64,000 bases of DNA. Origin: Corynebacterium sp. p3-SID1056 (GTDB taxonomy: Bacteria > Actinomycetota > Actinomycetes > Mycobacteriales > Mycobacteriaceae). Shown one piece after another: positions 29,262-41,182 of the stretch. The translations under genes were made by a program, and so were the position numbers. Position 1 is the first letter of the stretch, and every line of letters starts with the position of its first letter. A model generated the notes under the pieces. It saw only the letters and a list, made by a program, of their open reading frames with translations. It was not told the DNA's origin and ran no database searches. The stretch spans positions 186,001 through 250,000 of the forward strand of contig NZ_JALXXL010000001.1 of assembly GCF_025152525.1 (NCBI RefSeq), written 5' to 3'.

Positions 29262-30161
29262 TCACCTGTCGTTCGCACCGCGGCCCGCGCCCTGCGCTTG
29301 CCGACGAGGGTCTACCTCAGCTGGCGTTTCCCTGCCCTTCGCACTGAGAAAGAAGGCCACAACCGCGACGAGGAAGACGAGCGCCGAAACCCAAGAGTTG
29401 ACTCTCTGCCCGAGAATCATTGTGGCCTCGTCCGTGCGCATCAGCTCGATGAAGAAGCGACCGAAGGTGTAGCCGGCCACATACAGCCAGAACACCCGGC
29501 CGTGCCCGAGTCGGAAGTAGCGGTCGGCCCAGATGAGCAGACAGAATATGGCAACGTTCCATATCAGCTCGTAGAGGAAGGTCGGGTGCACACTAGCCAG
29601 CACTTCGCCGGTCGAGTGCCCCGTCAACGGGGCGTAGTTGCCGGCCGCATCGACGCGGTAGTAGATGTCCAGCGCCCACGGCACATCCGTCTCCGCGCCG
29701 TAGAGCTCCTGGTTAAACCAGTTGCCCAGTCGCCCGATGCCCTGGGCGAGCACGACGCCGGGCGCGAGGGCGTCGGCAAGCGGTGCAAAGGGCACGTTGC
29801 GGTAACGCATCAACGCCCAGACTGCGAGCGTGCCGAGCGCGACCGCGCCCCAAATGCCTAAGCCACCGGCAGTGATGTTGAAAGCCTGCCAGGGGTTTTT
29901 GCCCTCGCCGAAGTACTTGTCGTAATCCGTGATGACATGGTAGAGCCGACCGCCGATGATGCCCGCGGGGATGGCCACAATCGCCGCGTCCCACACCACA
30001 TCCGCGTCCCCGCCGCGCGCCGTGTACCGACGCACGCCGATCCACAGCGCGACAAGAATGCCGGTAATGATGCACAGCGCGTAGGCGCGGATGGGGATTG
30101 GGCCAAGGTGCCACACGCCCTGCGGCGGGGAAGGAATATTTGCCAGAATGTAGGTTTCCAC
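29262..30161 (-). CDS. lgt: Prolipoprotein diacylglyceryl transferase
   Basis: Membrane enzyme adding diacylglycerol to the lipobox Cys of prolipoproteins. About 299 residues with seven transmembrane segments. Family signature [13 protein letters not shown] (about 150), the N-terminal [20 protein letters not shown], and the essential-His motif region [11 protein letters not shown] are present. The GTG at 30161 ([13 protein letters not shown]) is taken as start; the upstream extension lacks any family feature. A CACAC-A-GTGTG inverted repeat lies directly upstream (30164-30174). At least one lipoprotein substrate is encoded in this window (41787-42524). Confidence 0.96.
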   Translation of the reverse strand: METYILANIPSPPQGVWHLGPIPIRAYALCIITGILVALWIGVRRYTARGGDADVVWDAAIVAIPAGIIGGRLYHVITDYDKYFGEGKNPWQAFNITAGGLGIWGAVALGTLAVWALMRYRNVPFAPLADALAPGVVLAQGIGRLGNWFNQELYGAETDVPWALDIYYRVDAAGNYAPLTGHSTGEVLASVHPTFLYELIWNVAIFCLLIWADRYFRLGHGRVFWLYVAGYTFGRFFIELMRTDEATMILGQRVNSWVSALVFLVAVVAFFLSAKGRETPAEVDPRRQAQGAGRGANDR

Positions 30162-30208
30162 GTCACACAGTGTGCCTGAGCCTGCCCCGAAATTCGAACA
30201 GCGCCCCG

Positions 30209-31054
30209 CTAACGACGCGACGGGCACGCCGGGTGCTGCCCCGCCGCCGACAACGCGCGGGTGGCCTGGCAAATATCGCCGCCGCTCATGATCGCCTCGG
30301 CGGCCAGCACCGCATCCGCCCCGCAGGCCGCGGCGTTGATCAGGTCACGCGCGGTGGTCACCCCGCCCAGGCTGATCTTAATGACCTCGCTGGGCAGGCC
30401 CGGCGCGATCTCGGCGAAGGCCTGCGGGTTGCGGGAATTTGTGTCGAACGTCCACGAGTTCACCGCGATGACGCTCGCGCCCGCCGCAAGCGCACGGTCC
30501 GCGTCCTTTGGCGTGCGCACCTCGGCCATGACCACCATCCCCAGCGACTCCGCCCGGTCAATCAGCGAGGCTAAGCGGGCCTGTTCCAAGATTCCCACCT
30601 GCAGCGGCAGCACGTCCGCGCCGAAACAGCGGGCCTCGTGGATCTGGTAGGGGTCGACGATCACATCGCGGCACACCATCGGCAGTGAGACGGCGGCGCG
30701 GGCGGCGGCCATATCTGCCAGGGAGCCGTCGAAACGCAGGCGCTCCGTCTGGCACGCGATCAGGTGCGCACCGCCAGCTTCAATGGCGTGCGCGACTTCT
30801 TCTATCGAGCGGTATTTGGCCGCGGTGGGCCCGTAGACGGGCGAGTTGCGCTTGATTTCGGCGACCACGCTACAGCCCGGTCGCAGCAGGGCGGCGCGTG
30901 CGTCCCTGGTCGGTGCCATGTCGCGCGAGCGCGCCTTGACGTCCTGGAAGGGCACCTCGGCTTCGCGGCGCGCTACGTCGCGCAGCACGCTCTCGACGAT
31001 CGCTTCGGCGATCTCCGCGTTGCCTGCGGTGTCGGCAGTGTCCGGTACCACCAT
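30209..31054 (-). CDS. Indole-3-glycerol-phosphate synthase homologue (divergent TrpC)
   Basis: 281-residue (beta/alpha)8 protein clearly related to Trp[69 protein letters not shown]. Several positions differ from known TrpC enzymes. The usual Lys in CKDF is Arg (CRDV), the phosphate/substrate Arg of INxRDL is Trp (VNSWTF), and the ESGI motif near the C-terminus reads SLGGV. The Glu and Lys of EIKR and the Glu of AEVR remain. It may therefore have reduced or altered activity. The start ATG has GGAGGT 5 nt upstream, and TATTCT forms a likely -10. It lies between a Trp-region membrane protein and lgt, downstream of the his operon. Confidence 0.82.
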   Translation of the reverse strand: MVVPDTADTAGNAEIAEAIVESVLRDVARREAEVPFQDVKARSRDMAPTRDARAALLRPGCSVVAEIKRNSPVYGPTAAKYRSIEEVAHAIEAGGAHLIACQTERLRFDGSLADMAAARAAVSLPMVCRDVIVDPYQIHEARCFGADVLPLQVGILEQARLASLIDRAESLGMVVMAEVRTPKDADRALAAGASVIAVNSWTFDTNSRNPQAFAEIAPGLPSEVIKISLGGVTTARDLINAAACGADAVLAAEAIMSGGDICQATRALSAAGQHPACPSRR

Positions 31055-31086
31055 GACTACCTCCAGGGGGTTTTACTCTTGTCAAC

Positions 31087-31092
31087 AGAATA
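31087..31092 (-). promoter_or_regulatory. Putative -10 box of the TrpC-like gene
   Basis: TATTCT on the minus strand would give a leader of about 25 nt containing the GGAGGT ribosome site before ATG 31054. It follows a small hairpin that may end the preceding gene. Confidence 0.45.
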
Positions 31093-31097
31093 GACAA

Positions 31098-31111
31098 CGC
31101 CCTAGAGGGCG
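31098..31111. terminator. Possible weak terminator after the his-operon tail
   Basis: CGCCC-TAGA-GGGCG forms a 5-bp perfect stem on either strand. On the minus strand it is followed by TTGTCTATTCT. It may separate the his/TIGR02234 transcript from the TrpC-like gene, but the stem is short. Confidence 0.35.
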
Positions 31112-31133
31112 CGAAATTCTCCCCCGCCTCCGC

Positions 31134-31859
31134 TTATTTGTCCCCGGGCCTCGGCTGCCCTGTGGGGGCCTGGGTAGGGTCTTCAGTCGGGTCTTCAGTC
31201 GGATCGATGTCCGCGTCGAGTGCGTCCCACATCACGCGGCCCGAGTCCGGCTGTGACTCCAGATCGTCGCGGATCTTTTCGCGGCGTACCGTCTCCTGCT
31301 CGTATTTGTTCAACTTGGCCGAATCCTGCCCGGGCCGCAGCGCGAGCGCGACGCCCCCGACGATGGCGCACACGCAGCCGACGAGCGCACCGACCGGACC
31401 GACTGCCGCCACCGTGGTCGCGGTGATCTCCGCCCAGTCTGCGATCACGCCGGTCTCCGCTGCCTGCGCGGTGTCGGACCCTGCGGTGAGAAGGGAATGG
31501 ACGCGCTCGTGATCAATCGGGCCCGCCAGCACTGCGATCGGGGCGACAGCGGCTCCGATCCCTGCCAGTGCGCCAACGACGCCGACGAGGCGTCGGCCAG
31601 TGCGCCGCAGCGCCAACCCGGCGATCATGCCCACGACGAGCAGCAGCGCAAGCGCAGTGGTCTCCGTCGACCAGTCCGAGCCAAGGACCTCTGCCGTGCC
31701 GTTGCCTGCGAAGTTGTCCTCGTAGGCCGCCTCGATCCACGGCATCCGGGCAAACGCCCACAGCGCGGCGCCACCGACGCCCATCGCCACTGCGCCCGGC
31801 TTTGACCAGCCCCGGTTTACGCTCTGGTGCACAGCCGTGTCGGTATCCTTCTGTCCCAT
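31134..31859 (-). CDS. Trp-region conserved membrane protein (TIGR02234-like)
   Basis: 241-residue membrane protein with about four transmembrane helices (roughly 22-40, 70-90, 95-115, 155-175). The first loop contains ARMPWIEAAYEDN, and the tail is hydrophilic with PTEDPTEDPTQAPTGQP. The family is found next to trpE/trpC in actinobacteria; its function is unknown. Its ATG immediately follows the hisI stop (TAGATG), so it is translated as the last member of the his operon. The TrpC-like gene follows after 79 bp. Confidence 0.82.
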   Translation of the reverse strand: MGQKDTDTAVHQSVNRGWSKPGAVAMGVGGAALWAFARMPWIEAAYEDNFAGNGTAEVLGSDWSTETTALALLLVVGMIAGLALRRTGRRLVGVVGALAGIGAAVAPIAVLAGPIDHERVHSLLTAGSDTAQAAETGVIADWAEITATTVAAVGPVGALVGCVCAIVGGVALALRPGQDSAKLNKYEQETVRREKIRDDLESQPDSGRVMWDALDADIDPTEDPTEDPTQAPTGQPRPGDK

Positions 31860-32225
31860 CTACAGCAACCTTTCCGCATCAAAGCACGTGCGATCCCCGG
31901 TGTGGCAGGCACCGCCTTCCTGGTCGACGACGAGCAGGATCGTGTCGCCGTCGCAATCCAGGCGCACCTCGCGCACGTGCTGGGTGTGCCCGCTGGTCAA
32001 CCCCTTAATCCAGTACTCTTGCCGCGAGCGCGAATAGTAGGTACCCCGCTGGGTGGCCAGCGTGTAGGCCAGGGCGTGATCGTCCATCCAGGCGAGCATG
32101 AGCACTTCGCCGCTGCCCGCCGCCTGGACCACGGCGGGGACAAGCCCGGCGCTGTTGCGCTTCAGCTTCGCCGCAATCTCAGGGGCAAGCTCGTAGGACG
32201 CTGGGTTCTCCGAGGCAACCGACAC
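31860..32225 (-). CDS. hisI: Phosphoribosyl-AMP cyclohydrolase
   Basis: Third step of histidine synthesis: opens the adenine ring of PR-AMP. 121 residues, cyclohydrolase domain only, with no HisE fusion. Motifs include [26 protein letters not shown], and the metal-binding [14 protein letters not shown]...[10 protein letters not shown]. The GTG start at 32225 shares its G with the hisF TAG stop, and GGAGG lies 7 nt upstream, so it is tightly coupled to hisF. HisE and HisG are not in this window. Confidence 0.96.
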   Translation of the reverse strand: MSVASENPASYELAPEIAAKLKRNSAGLVPAVVQAAGSGEVLMLAWMDDHALAYTLATQRGTYYSRSRQEYWIKGLTSGHTQHVREVRLDCDGDTILLVVDQEGGACHTGDRTCFDAERLL

Positions 32226-32998
32226 TAGCGAACCTCCTGCCCTGCCGCGGCGAGCGCCTGTTTCACCTCGGCGATCGACACCTCGCCGAAGTGGAAGATG
32301 GACGCGGCCAACACCGCGTTGGCACCGGCCTCGACCGCGGGCGGGAAGTGTTCGGCCTTGCCCGCACCACCAGAGGCGATCACTGGGATGGATACCGCCT
32401 CGCGGACCAGGCGCAACAGCTCCAGGTCGAAGCCCGCCTTCGTGCCGTCGCCGTCCATGGAGTTCAGCAGGATCTCGCCAACGCCCAAGTCCTGGCCGGT
32501 ACGCGCCCACTCCACGGCGTCGATACCCGCGGATTTCGTGCCCCCGTGCGTGGTCACCTCGAACCCGGAGGGCTGCGGCACCCCGCCTTCGGGCACACGA
32601 CGCGCATCGACCGAGAGCACGATGCACTGCGCACCGAACTCCTCGCTCAGCTCGCGCAGCAAGTTCGGATTGGCGATGGCTGCGGTGTTCACGCTGACCT
32701 TGTCGGCGCCGGCGCGCAGCAGCTCGCGGACGTCTGCGGCCGAGCGCACGCCGCCGCCCACCGTCAGCGGGATAAACACCTGATCTGCGGTGCGGCGCAC
32801 GACCTCGACCATGGTGCCGCGGCCCTCCTTGGAGGCGGACACATCCAAAAACGTCAGCTCGTCGGCACCCTCGGCGCCGTAGCGCTTGGCCAACTCAACC
32901 GGGTCGCCCGCGTCTTTGAGATCTGCGAACTTCACCCCCTTGACCACACGACCATTGTCCACGTCCAAGCACGGAATCACACGGATGGCAACAGCCAT
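32225..32998 (-). CDS. hisF: Imidazole glycerol phosphate synthase cyclase subunit
   Basis: Cyclase partner of HisH, forming IGP and AICAR from PRFAR and ammonia. The 257 residues form a (beta/alpha)8 barrel: [17 protein letters not shown] (catalytic Asp11-type residue), [12 protein letters not shown], and the phosphate loops [11 protein letters not shown] and [11 protein letters not shown]. The catalytic second Asp is in [16 protein letters not shown] start with AGGAG about 10 nt upstream. It follows impA by 16 bp. Confidence 0.97.
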   Translation of the reverse strand: MAVAIRVIPCLDVDNGRVVKGVKFADLKDAGDPVELAKRYGAEGADELTFLDVSASKEGRGTMVEVVRRTADQVFIPLTVGGGVRSAADVRELLRAGADKVSVNTAAIANPNLLRELSEEFGAQCIVLSVDARRVPEGGVPQPSGFEVTTHGGTKSAGIDAVEWARTGQDLGVGEILLNSMDGDGTKAGFDLELLRLVREAVSIPVIASGGAGKAEHFPPAVEAGANAVLAASIFHFGEVSIAEVKQALAAAGQEVR

Positions 32999-33014
32999 TT
33001 ACAAAGCACTCCTT

Positions 33015-33851
33015 CTACGGGGTATTGGGGTCTGGGGTGGGCGTTGCACGCACTGCCTTCATGCTACTCAGCATCATTTCGTGCGCCGATGGGGTCCCTA
33101 TCACTACGCCGACCGAGTCTGTCGTCCACGAGCTTCCGTCCGGTGCGCTCACGCTCGCGCCCGCGCTGCGCGCCAGGCACACCCCTGCCGCGTTATCCCA
33201 GATATAGGGCGAAAAGCTCACGGCGGCCTGGTAGACCCCCTGTGCCACGAAAGCCAGGTCCACGCCAACCGACCCGGAGATGCGGGGGCGCAACTCCGCG
33301 TCGGCAAGCGCACCGACAAGCTGCAGGCGCACGTGCGCGGGAAACGCCTGCCGATCGTCGGAGCCGACGGAGCCCACGCCGACCTGCCAGGCAACCGCCG
33401 TGGTGTGATCCACCTGAGGCAGCGGGTCGTGGTTGAGCAGCACCGGCCCGCCCGCGCGACAGGACAACTGCGTGTGCAACAGCGGGATATCCGTCACGGC
33501 GACGACGGGCTCACCTGCCAACAGCAGGGACACGAGGATCGCGCAGTTGGGGTTGCCCGAGGAGTAGTTTGAGGTCCCGTCGATTGGATCGACCACCCAG
33601 CACGCCTCATTATTGAGCTTGCCGCCTTGCTCTTCGCCAAAAACCGGAATGCCGGTGGCGGCCTCTAACCGACGGCGCAGCAGCTCCTCGATGGCAAGGT
33701 CGGCCTCGGTGGCAAAATCGCCTTTGCCTTTGTACAGGGCGGGGGCGGCGCCCAGGTGCGCGAGAAAGAGCTCCCGCGCCTCGGCGACGACCTCGTGAGC
33801 GACACCCAGGTAGTGCTCGAGCTGGTGCGGCGAGTTCGCGTGTGCAGGCAC
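33015..33851 (-). CDS. impA: Inositol monophosphatase family protein in the his operon
   Basis: 278-residue Mg2+-dependent phosphatase of the IMPase superfamily. Metal-binding motifs are FGEEQGG, WVVDPIDGTSNY (DPIDGTxN) and WDNAAG. The position between hisA and hisF matches impA of C. glutamicum. The substrate could be an inositol phosphate or a sugar phosphate; a histidinol-phosphate phosphatase role is possible but the established corynebacterial HisN lies elsewhere. GTG start at 33851, 11 nt after the hisA stop. Confidence 0.88.
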   Translation of the reverse strand: MPAHANSPHQLEHYLGVAHEVVAEARELFLAHLGAAPALYKGKGDFATEADLAIEELLRRRLEAATGIPVFGEEQGGKLNNEACWVVDPIDGTSNYSSGNPNCAILVSLLLAGEPVVAVTDIPLLHTQLSCRAGGPVLLNHDPLPQVDHTTAVAWQVGVGSVGSDDRQAFPAHVRLQLVGALADAELRPRISGSVGVDLAFVAQGVYQAAVSFSPYIWDNAAGVCLARSAGASVSAPDGSSWTTDSVGVVIGTPSAHEMMLSSMKAVRATPTPDPNTP

Positions 33852-33862
33852 GTGTGTGACGC

Positions 33863-34618
33863 CTACTCTTCGCCCGCCGGGGTGGCGTGGGCGACTGCGT
33901 CGAGGGCTTCGGCGAGCGTGAACTTGTGCTCGTAGAGTGCCTTGCCGATAATCGCCGAGTCGATCCCCTCGTGCGCGTAGGACGCAAGCTCGGCCACGTT
34001 GTCCACGGTGGCGATCCCGCCGGAAGCAGTCACGCGCGCATCACAGGCGGCGGAAACCTCGCGCAGCAAATCCACATTCGGGCCGCTGAGCATGCCGTCC
34101 TTGCTCACATCTGTGACCACAAAGCGCGCACACCCAGCCGAATCGAAGAGTTCCAGAACCTCCCACAGGTCCCCACCGTCCGACGTCCAGCCGTTGCCCT
34201 TCGCGCGCCACTCGCCGTCCTCCTCGCGCACGGCGAGGTCAATGGCCACCTTGTCGCCGTAGCGGGAGATCACATCCACCATCCACTCCGGGTTCTTCAG
34301 CGCCGCGGTCCCGATGTTGACGCGCTGCGCGCCGGTGGCAAGCGCGCGCTCAAGCGAAGCATCGTCGCGAATGCCGCCCGTGAGCTCTACATTGATGTCG
34401 AGCTTTTTGACCACGTCGGCCATCAGCTCGTGGTTGGACCCGCGACCGAATGCCGCATCCAAGTCCACAAAGTGCAGCCAGCTCGCCCCCTGCTCCTGCC
34501 AGCGCAGCGCGGCCTCGAGCGGGTCACCATAGGTTTTTTCGGTGCCGGCCTCGCCCTGATCGAGGCGAACGGCCTGGCCATTGACTACATCCACGGCGGG
34601 CAACAGTGTGAAATCCAT
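33863..34618 (-). CDS. hisA: Phosphoribosylformimino-AICAR-P isomerase HisA
   Basis: Fourth step of histidine synthesis, isomerising ProFAR to PRFAR. 251 residues, (beta/alpha)8 barrel with [19 protein letters not shown] (key Asp), [25 protein letters not shown] and [15 protein letters not shown]. Sequence alone does not decide whether it also has TrpF (PriA) activity. ATG 34618 has TACCAT exactly 7 nt upstream, implying an internal leaderless promoter within the his cluster in addition to read-through; an alternative ATG lies at 34627. Confidence 0.96.
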   Translation of the reverse strand: MDFTLLPAVDVVNGQAVRLDQGEAGTEKTYGDPLEAALRWQEQGASWLHFVDLDAAFGRGSNHELMADVVKKLDINVELTGGIRDDASLERALATGAQRVNIGTAALKNPEWMVDVISRYGDKVAIDLAVREEDGEWRAKGNGWTSDGGDLWEVLELFDSAGCARFVVTDVSKDGMLSGPNVDLLREVSAACDARVTASGGIATVDNVAELASYAHEGIDSAIIGKALYEHKFTLAEALDAVAHATPAGEE

Positions 34619-34625
34619 GAAGCAC

Positions 34626-34631
34626 ATGGTA
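34626..34631 (-). promoter_or_regulatory. Internal his-operon promoter before hisA (leaderless)
   Basis: TACCAT on the minus strand, seven bases (GTGCTTC), then the hisA ATG. It sits in the 51-bp gap after hisH and could express hisA-impA-hisF-hisI independently. Confidence 0.5.
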
Positions 34632-34669
34632 GCAGCGTGCTCGCGCGCCTCGTGCAGCATTGGCCGGTC

Positions 34670-35323
34670 TCAGCGCAGCGTACCCACCCAGTTTTCCAGC
34701 AGGTGTAGGCCGGCTTCCCCGGACTTCTCCGGGTGGAACTGGGTCGCACACAGCGGACCGTTTTCTACAGCGGCGAGAAACCTGCTCGCGCCGTGGGTCG
34801 CCCAGCTCAGCTTGGGGTAGGCGATAAATTCGTCGGCGGCGAGCGGGAAGTCACGCACCCCGTAGGAGTGGACGAAGTAGAAGCGCGTGTCCGCGTCGAG
34901 GCCGGCGAACAATGCGCTGTCTTCTGCCATCTCGACGGTGTTCCACCCCATGTGCGGCAGCACCGGGGCGTCCAGCTTTTCCACCACGCCCGGCCACTCG
35001 CCAAACCCCTTGGTGTCGACCCCGTGCTCCACACCGCGCTCAAACATCACTTGCAGGCCCACGCAAATACCCAGCACGGGCCGGGAGCCGGCGAGGCGCT
35101 GGCCGATGACGCGGCCGCCATCGACACGGTTGAGCCCGCGCATGCAAGCATCAAAGGCACCGACGCCGGGGACCACCAGGCCCGCGGCCTCGGTGGCCAC
35201 GTAAGGGTCGGTGGTGACCGTGACTTCGGCGCCGACGTGTTCCAGCGCGCGCTGGGCCGAACGGATATTTCCGGCACCGTAGTCTAAGAGAGCAACCTGC
35301 AGTTTTGGTCGAGCGACGTTCAT
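34670..35323 (-). CDS. hisH: Imidazole glycerol phosphate synthase glutaminase subunit
   Basis: Class I glutamine amidotransferase that supplies ammonia to HisF. The 217 residues have the nucleophile elbow [11 protein letters not shown] (catalytic Cys) and the His-Glu pair in [10 protein letters not shown]; the N-terminus has [16 protein letters not shown] and the oxyanion strand [14 protein letters not shown] lies 8 nt before the ATG, so a separate promoter after the MFS gene is possible. Confidence 0.97.
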   Translation of the reverse strand: MNVARPKLQVALLDYGAGNIRSAQRALEHVGAEVTVTTDPYVATEAAGLVVPGVGAFDACMRGLNRVDGGRVIGQRLAGSRPVLGICVGLQVMFERGVEHGVDTKGFGEWPGVVEKLDAPVLPHMGWNTVEMAEDSALFAGLDADTRFYFVHSYGVRDFPLAADEFIAYPKLSWATHGASRFLAAVENGPLCATQFHPEKSGEAGLHLLENWVGTLR

Positions 35324-35346
35324 GGTGGCTTATCCTACTGCCCCGA

Positions 35347-36654
35347 TCAACGCTTTTTCGCCCCGCGGTTATATCGCCGCGGCGCCTGGACGGACTGCAG
35401 GCGTGCAGCCAGGTTGTTTACCTCTACGACGCGGTGGCGGCCCAGCTGGCGGTCGAGCAACGTGACCACCAGCCCCAGCATGATCACGCCCGCGGCGATG
35501 CCGAACATTGGCGCAAACGCCATCGTGGTCAAGAGCATGCCGTAGAAGGTTGAGCCTATGCCCGTGCCGCCGTCGTAGGCGATGTTCCAAATTGCGGCCG
35601 CCTCCGAAGTCTTCGTGCGCGGCAGTCGGTAGAACATCATGGTCAGCGCCTCGTTTTGCACCGCGCCGAAGCCCGCGCCGTAGAGCAGCGCGGCGAGCGC
35701 CATCCACCACACCGGCAGATCCAAAAACAGGATGACCGCCATGACGAACACGCCGAGCGCGGCGATGATCTGGAAACGGATCATCACCGTGCCCGGCTGG
35801 CCCACCTTGTCCATCACACGCCCCGCGTAGTAGCGCGAGAGCATGGAGGCGAAATTCATCACTCCGAGCATCAACCCGCCGAGCGCCGCACCGGTGGCCG
35901 CGTCGAGCTCGCGCATCGACGCCGGCAGGAAGTTCGTGATCGCACCGTAGGCGGTAGTGACAAACATCAGGGCCAGGGCGGGCACAAGGACGAGGCGCCA
36001 GATGGGGACGTAGATGTGGTCGGTCTCGGAGGTTTTTTCCGTCGGCGGCGGGATCGGCGGGATGCCCTGGCAGGCCACAAGCGCGAGCAGACCAATACCG
36101 CCCGCGATGAGGTAGACGGCGTCGTAGCCGATTCGCTGCACCAGCCACATGCCGGCTGGCAGCGCAACCATCTGTGCCAGACCGATCATGATGCCCACCA
36201 GCCCGGTGGCTCGGCCAAGCAGCCGAATCGGCACGAGTTCGGCGACGATCGCCGCCTCCGCGACCGTGAGCGCGCCGAAGCCGACGCCACGGATCGCGGA
36301 CACGGTCAGCACCGCCGGCGCGCTCATGCCAAGCAGGTAGCCCACTGCGGGAAAACCCAGGAGGAAGGCAGAGACCGACAGGACCGCGGTATAGCCCACC
36401 TTGCGCAAGAGCATGGGCGTGAAGACCTGGGTGACCACGGTAAAGAGCATGAACACACCGGTGGTCAGCCCCGCCAGGGTTTCGGACCCGCCGGCGTCGA
36501 GCACCGCAGTCGGCACCACTGGCAAAAGCAGCGCCCAGGCACCGAAGGCGCAGATCATTGCCAAAAAGACGGGCTTGAGTCCGCGTGCCCGCCACACGCT
36601 GTCTAGGGCATTGACTTCTTCCGTAGTCACAGGACGACGGGAAAATAGTGACAC
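35347..36654 (-). CDS. MFS transporter within the his operon
   Basis: 435-residue major facilitator with twelve predicted transmembrane segments and a central hydrophilic loop (PPIPPPTEKTSETDH, about 205). The cytoplasmic loop 2-3 motif is weak (LLRKVGYTAV). The substrate is unknown. Location inside the his cluster, one base after the 58-aa membrane protein gene, suggests a linked role such as export of histidine or an intermediate, which is inference only. The start is GTG 36654; no convincing ribosome site is visible, consistent with coupling to the upstream stop (TAAGGTG). Confidence 0.85.
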   Translation of the reverse strand: MSLFSRRPVTTEEVNALDSVWRARGLKPVFLAMICAFGAWALLLPVVPTAVLDAGGSETLAGLTTGVFMLFTVVTQVFTPMLLRKVGYTAVLSVSAFLLGFPAVGYLLGMSAPAVLTVSAIRGVGFGALTVAEAAIVAELVPIRLLGRATGLVGIMIGLAQMVALPAGMWLVQRIGYDAVYLIAGGIGLLALVACQGIPPIPPPTEKTSETDHIYVPIWRLVLVPALALMFVTTAYGAITNFLPASMRELDAATGAALGGLMLGVMNFASMLSRYYAGRVMDKVGQPGTVMIRFQIIAALGVFVMAVILFLDLPVWWMALAALLYGAGFGAVQNEALTMMFYRLPRTKTSEAAAIWNIAYDGGTGIGSTFYGMLLTTMAFAPMFGIAAGVIMLGLVVTLLDRQLGRHRVVEVNNLAARLQSVQAPRRYNRGAKKR

Positions 36655-36655
36655 C

Positions 36656-36832
36656 TTACACCACCTTTGCCATGTTGAAGAGGGCGAATGCGAACGCGAC
36701 GACGGCGAAGAGCGCCAGGATCACGGTGACGGCTTTCGAGCCTTTCTGGTAGGCCGACCAGACCCCGCCGACGAGCATGCCGGCAAGCAGGAAAAGGATG
36801 ACCACCCACATACCGGCGGCGACGTTAAACAT
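36656..36832 (-). CDS. 58-aa small membrane protein between hisB and the MFS gene
   Basis: A short frame of 58 codons. It begins MFNVAAGMWVVILFLLAGM, continues with a loop WSAYQKGSKA, and ends with a second hydrophobic helix TVILALFAVVAFAFALF and the tail NMAKVV. Two transmembrane helices with a short basic cytoplasmic loop are predicted. The ATG directly abuts the hisB TAA (TAAATG), and its TAA is one base before the GTG of the MFS gene. Such seamless packing with no gap argues strongly that it is translated. Function unknown; it could be an accessory subunit of the MFS transporter. Confidence 0.82.
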   Translation of the reverse strand: MFNVAAGMWVVILFLLAGMLVGGVWSAYQKGSKAVTVILALFAVVAFAFALFNMAKVV

Positions 36833-39892
<3,060 letters not shown>

Positions 39893-40090
39893 GAATTCTC
39901 CAGGAGTTTGCTCTCAACGATGCTCAAATTGCGTGCTTCGGGCGGGTGCGGCCGGCCACATGTGTCGGTACACTGCGTCCTAAGACAACAACCAGTCTAG
40001 GGGGCGGGCTGACCACGCGCGGGGTGTGGGTGGCCCAACATCGCAGCACCGCTGTGCCTGCCCCGGCAACAGGAAAACGAGGAGGCACCC

Positions 40091-41179
40091 ATGTCCGCGC
40101 CGCACCACGATGCCCACCGCGATGACAGCCAGCCGCAGGGCACGACAACCAAGGTCAGCCTCGCGCGGGTCAGCCTCGCGCTCGCCGAGCTCGGCTACGA
40201 CCCGCTCGAACGGGAAGATCGGCTGGTCGTGGGCCTGCCCGGCTACATCCTGACCTGCTGGATGGAACCGCACCTGCCCTCCTCACTCCACCTAGATGGC
40301 CAGTTGCGCGTCCCGCTGCCGCTTGCGGCGTCGAGCGAGCTGACTCGCATCCTCAATGCGTACAACGGCCAGTCCCCCGGACCGGTCGCCAGCTATCGGG
40401 TGACCGACGCGGGCACGCTGAGCGTGCGGATGCGTGCGGGCGTGTTCGTCTCGGACGGCATGACTGAGGACCAGCTGCACAGTTGGCTGCGCGTGCTGCT
40501 CGAGGCAAGCGCGCACCTCGTGCACGAGTTGGACCGGCTCTTCCCCGATGCGGACCTGTTCGCCCCGCTTCCCGACCCGTTGCGCACCGAGCAGGACTAC
40601 GCTGCGCTGACCGGCAAGCATCCGCAGTGGCGCCACCGCGCCGAGGCACCGCGTGGTCCCTCGCGCGCGGAGATGGACGCCTTCCCCTATACCGACACGG
40701 CGCTGGAAAACAACGCGCGGCTGCGCCCACAGTGGTTGACTGAGCAGATGCTGCGCGATGCGGTCGGCGGCCTAGGCTTTACCTACGGCATCCGCGAGGA
40801 CAACGTGTTGCTCACCCAGATCAACGGCATGTCGATCTCCGTCGAGTCGCTCATCGGCGAGTGGATCCGCGTCTACGGGATCTGGTACACCGACCTTGAT
40901 TCGAAGGAGCACGCGACCAACCTCGCCCTGTTGTGCAACGAGGCCAACGACCGCACCCTGGTCGAAGGCTGCAGCGTGTTTTCCGATGCGGAGCACGCCA
41001 TTGTGCTGGTCAGCTCGCATTTGCTTATCGACGTCGGCGTCTCCCCCGCCCAGCTTTTCACCTTCATCCAGCACGCGATCCGCTACCACATGGACATGCT
41101 GGACTACATCTCAACCCAGGCCACCGGCGTGTGCTGCATCGATTGGCCGCAGCAATACCCCGACGACCCGCCGCGCTAG
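40091..41179 (+). CDS. YbjN-domain protein with two tandem domains
   Basis: 362-residue soluble protein made of two YbjN-like (type III secretion chaperone-like fold) units. The first (about 20-155) starts VSLARVSLALAELGY and the second (about 205-345) WLTEQMLRDAVGGLGFTYG. The linker is Pro/Arg-rich. The biochemical role of the family is unknown. ATG with GAGGAGG 7 nt upstream. A TACACT -10-like box at 39969-39974 would give a leader of about 110 nt. Divergent from hisD. Confidence 0.8.
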   Translation: MSAPHHDAHRDDSQPQGTTTKVSLARVSLALAELGYDPLEREDRLVVGLPGYILTCWMEPHLPSSLHLDGQLRVPLPLAASSELTRILNAYNGQSPGPVASYRVTDAGTLSVRMRAGVFVSDGMTEDQLHSWLRVLLEASAHLVHELDRLFPDADLFAPLPDPLRTEQDYAALTGKHPQWRHRAEAPRGPSRAEMDAFPYTDTALENNARLRPQWLTEQMLRDAVGGLGFTYGIREDNVLLTQINGMSISVESLIGEWIRVYGIWYTDLDSKEHATNLALLCNEANDRTLVEGCSVFSDAEHAIVLVSSHLLIDVGVSPAQLFTFIQHAIRYHMDMLDYISTQATGVCCIDWPQQYPDDPPR

Positions 41180-41182
41180 GCC

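Noticed and set aside
30163..30175. GlxR (CRP-type) operator at the CACAC-A-GTGTG repeat before lgt
   Set aside because: The GlxR consensus is TGTGA-N6-TCACA. The arms here have the wrong spacing and orientation, so only an unspecified inverted repeat can be claimed.
39893..40090. T-box riboswitch leader upstream of hisD
   Set aside because: T-box control has been proposed for C. glutamicum his genes, so I looked for the GGGTGGNACCGCG-type element on the minus strand. The nearest is GTGTACCGAC, which lacks the core, and no terminator/antiterminator pair was evident.
39924..40148. 74-codon frame on the minus strand in the hisD upstream region
   Set aside because: It straddles the divergent promoter region and the YbjN start. 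Composition is Arg/Pro/Gly-rich with no ribosome site or motif.
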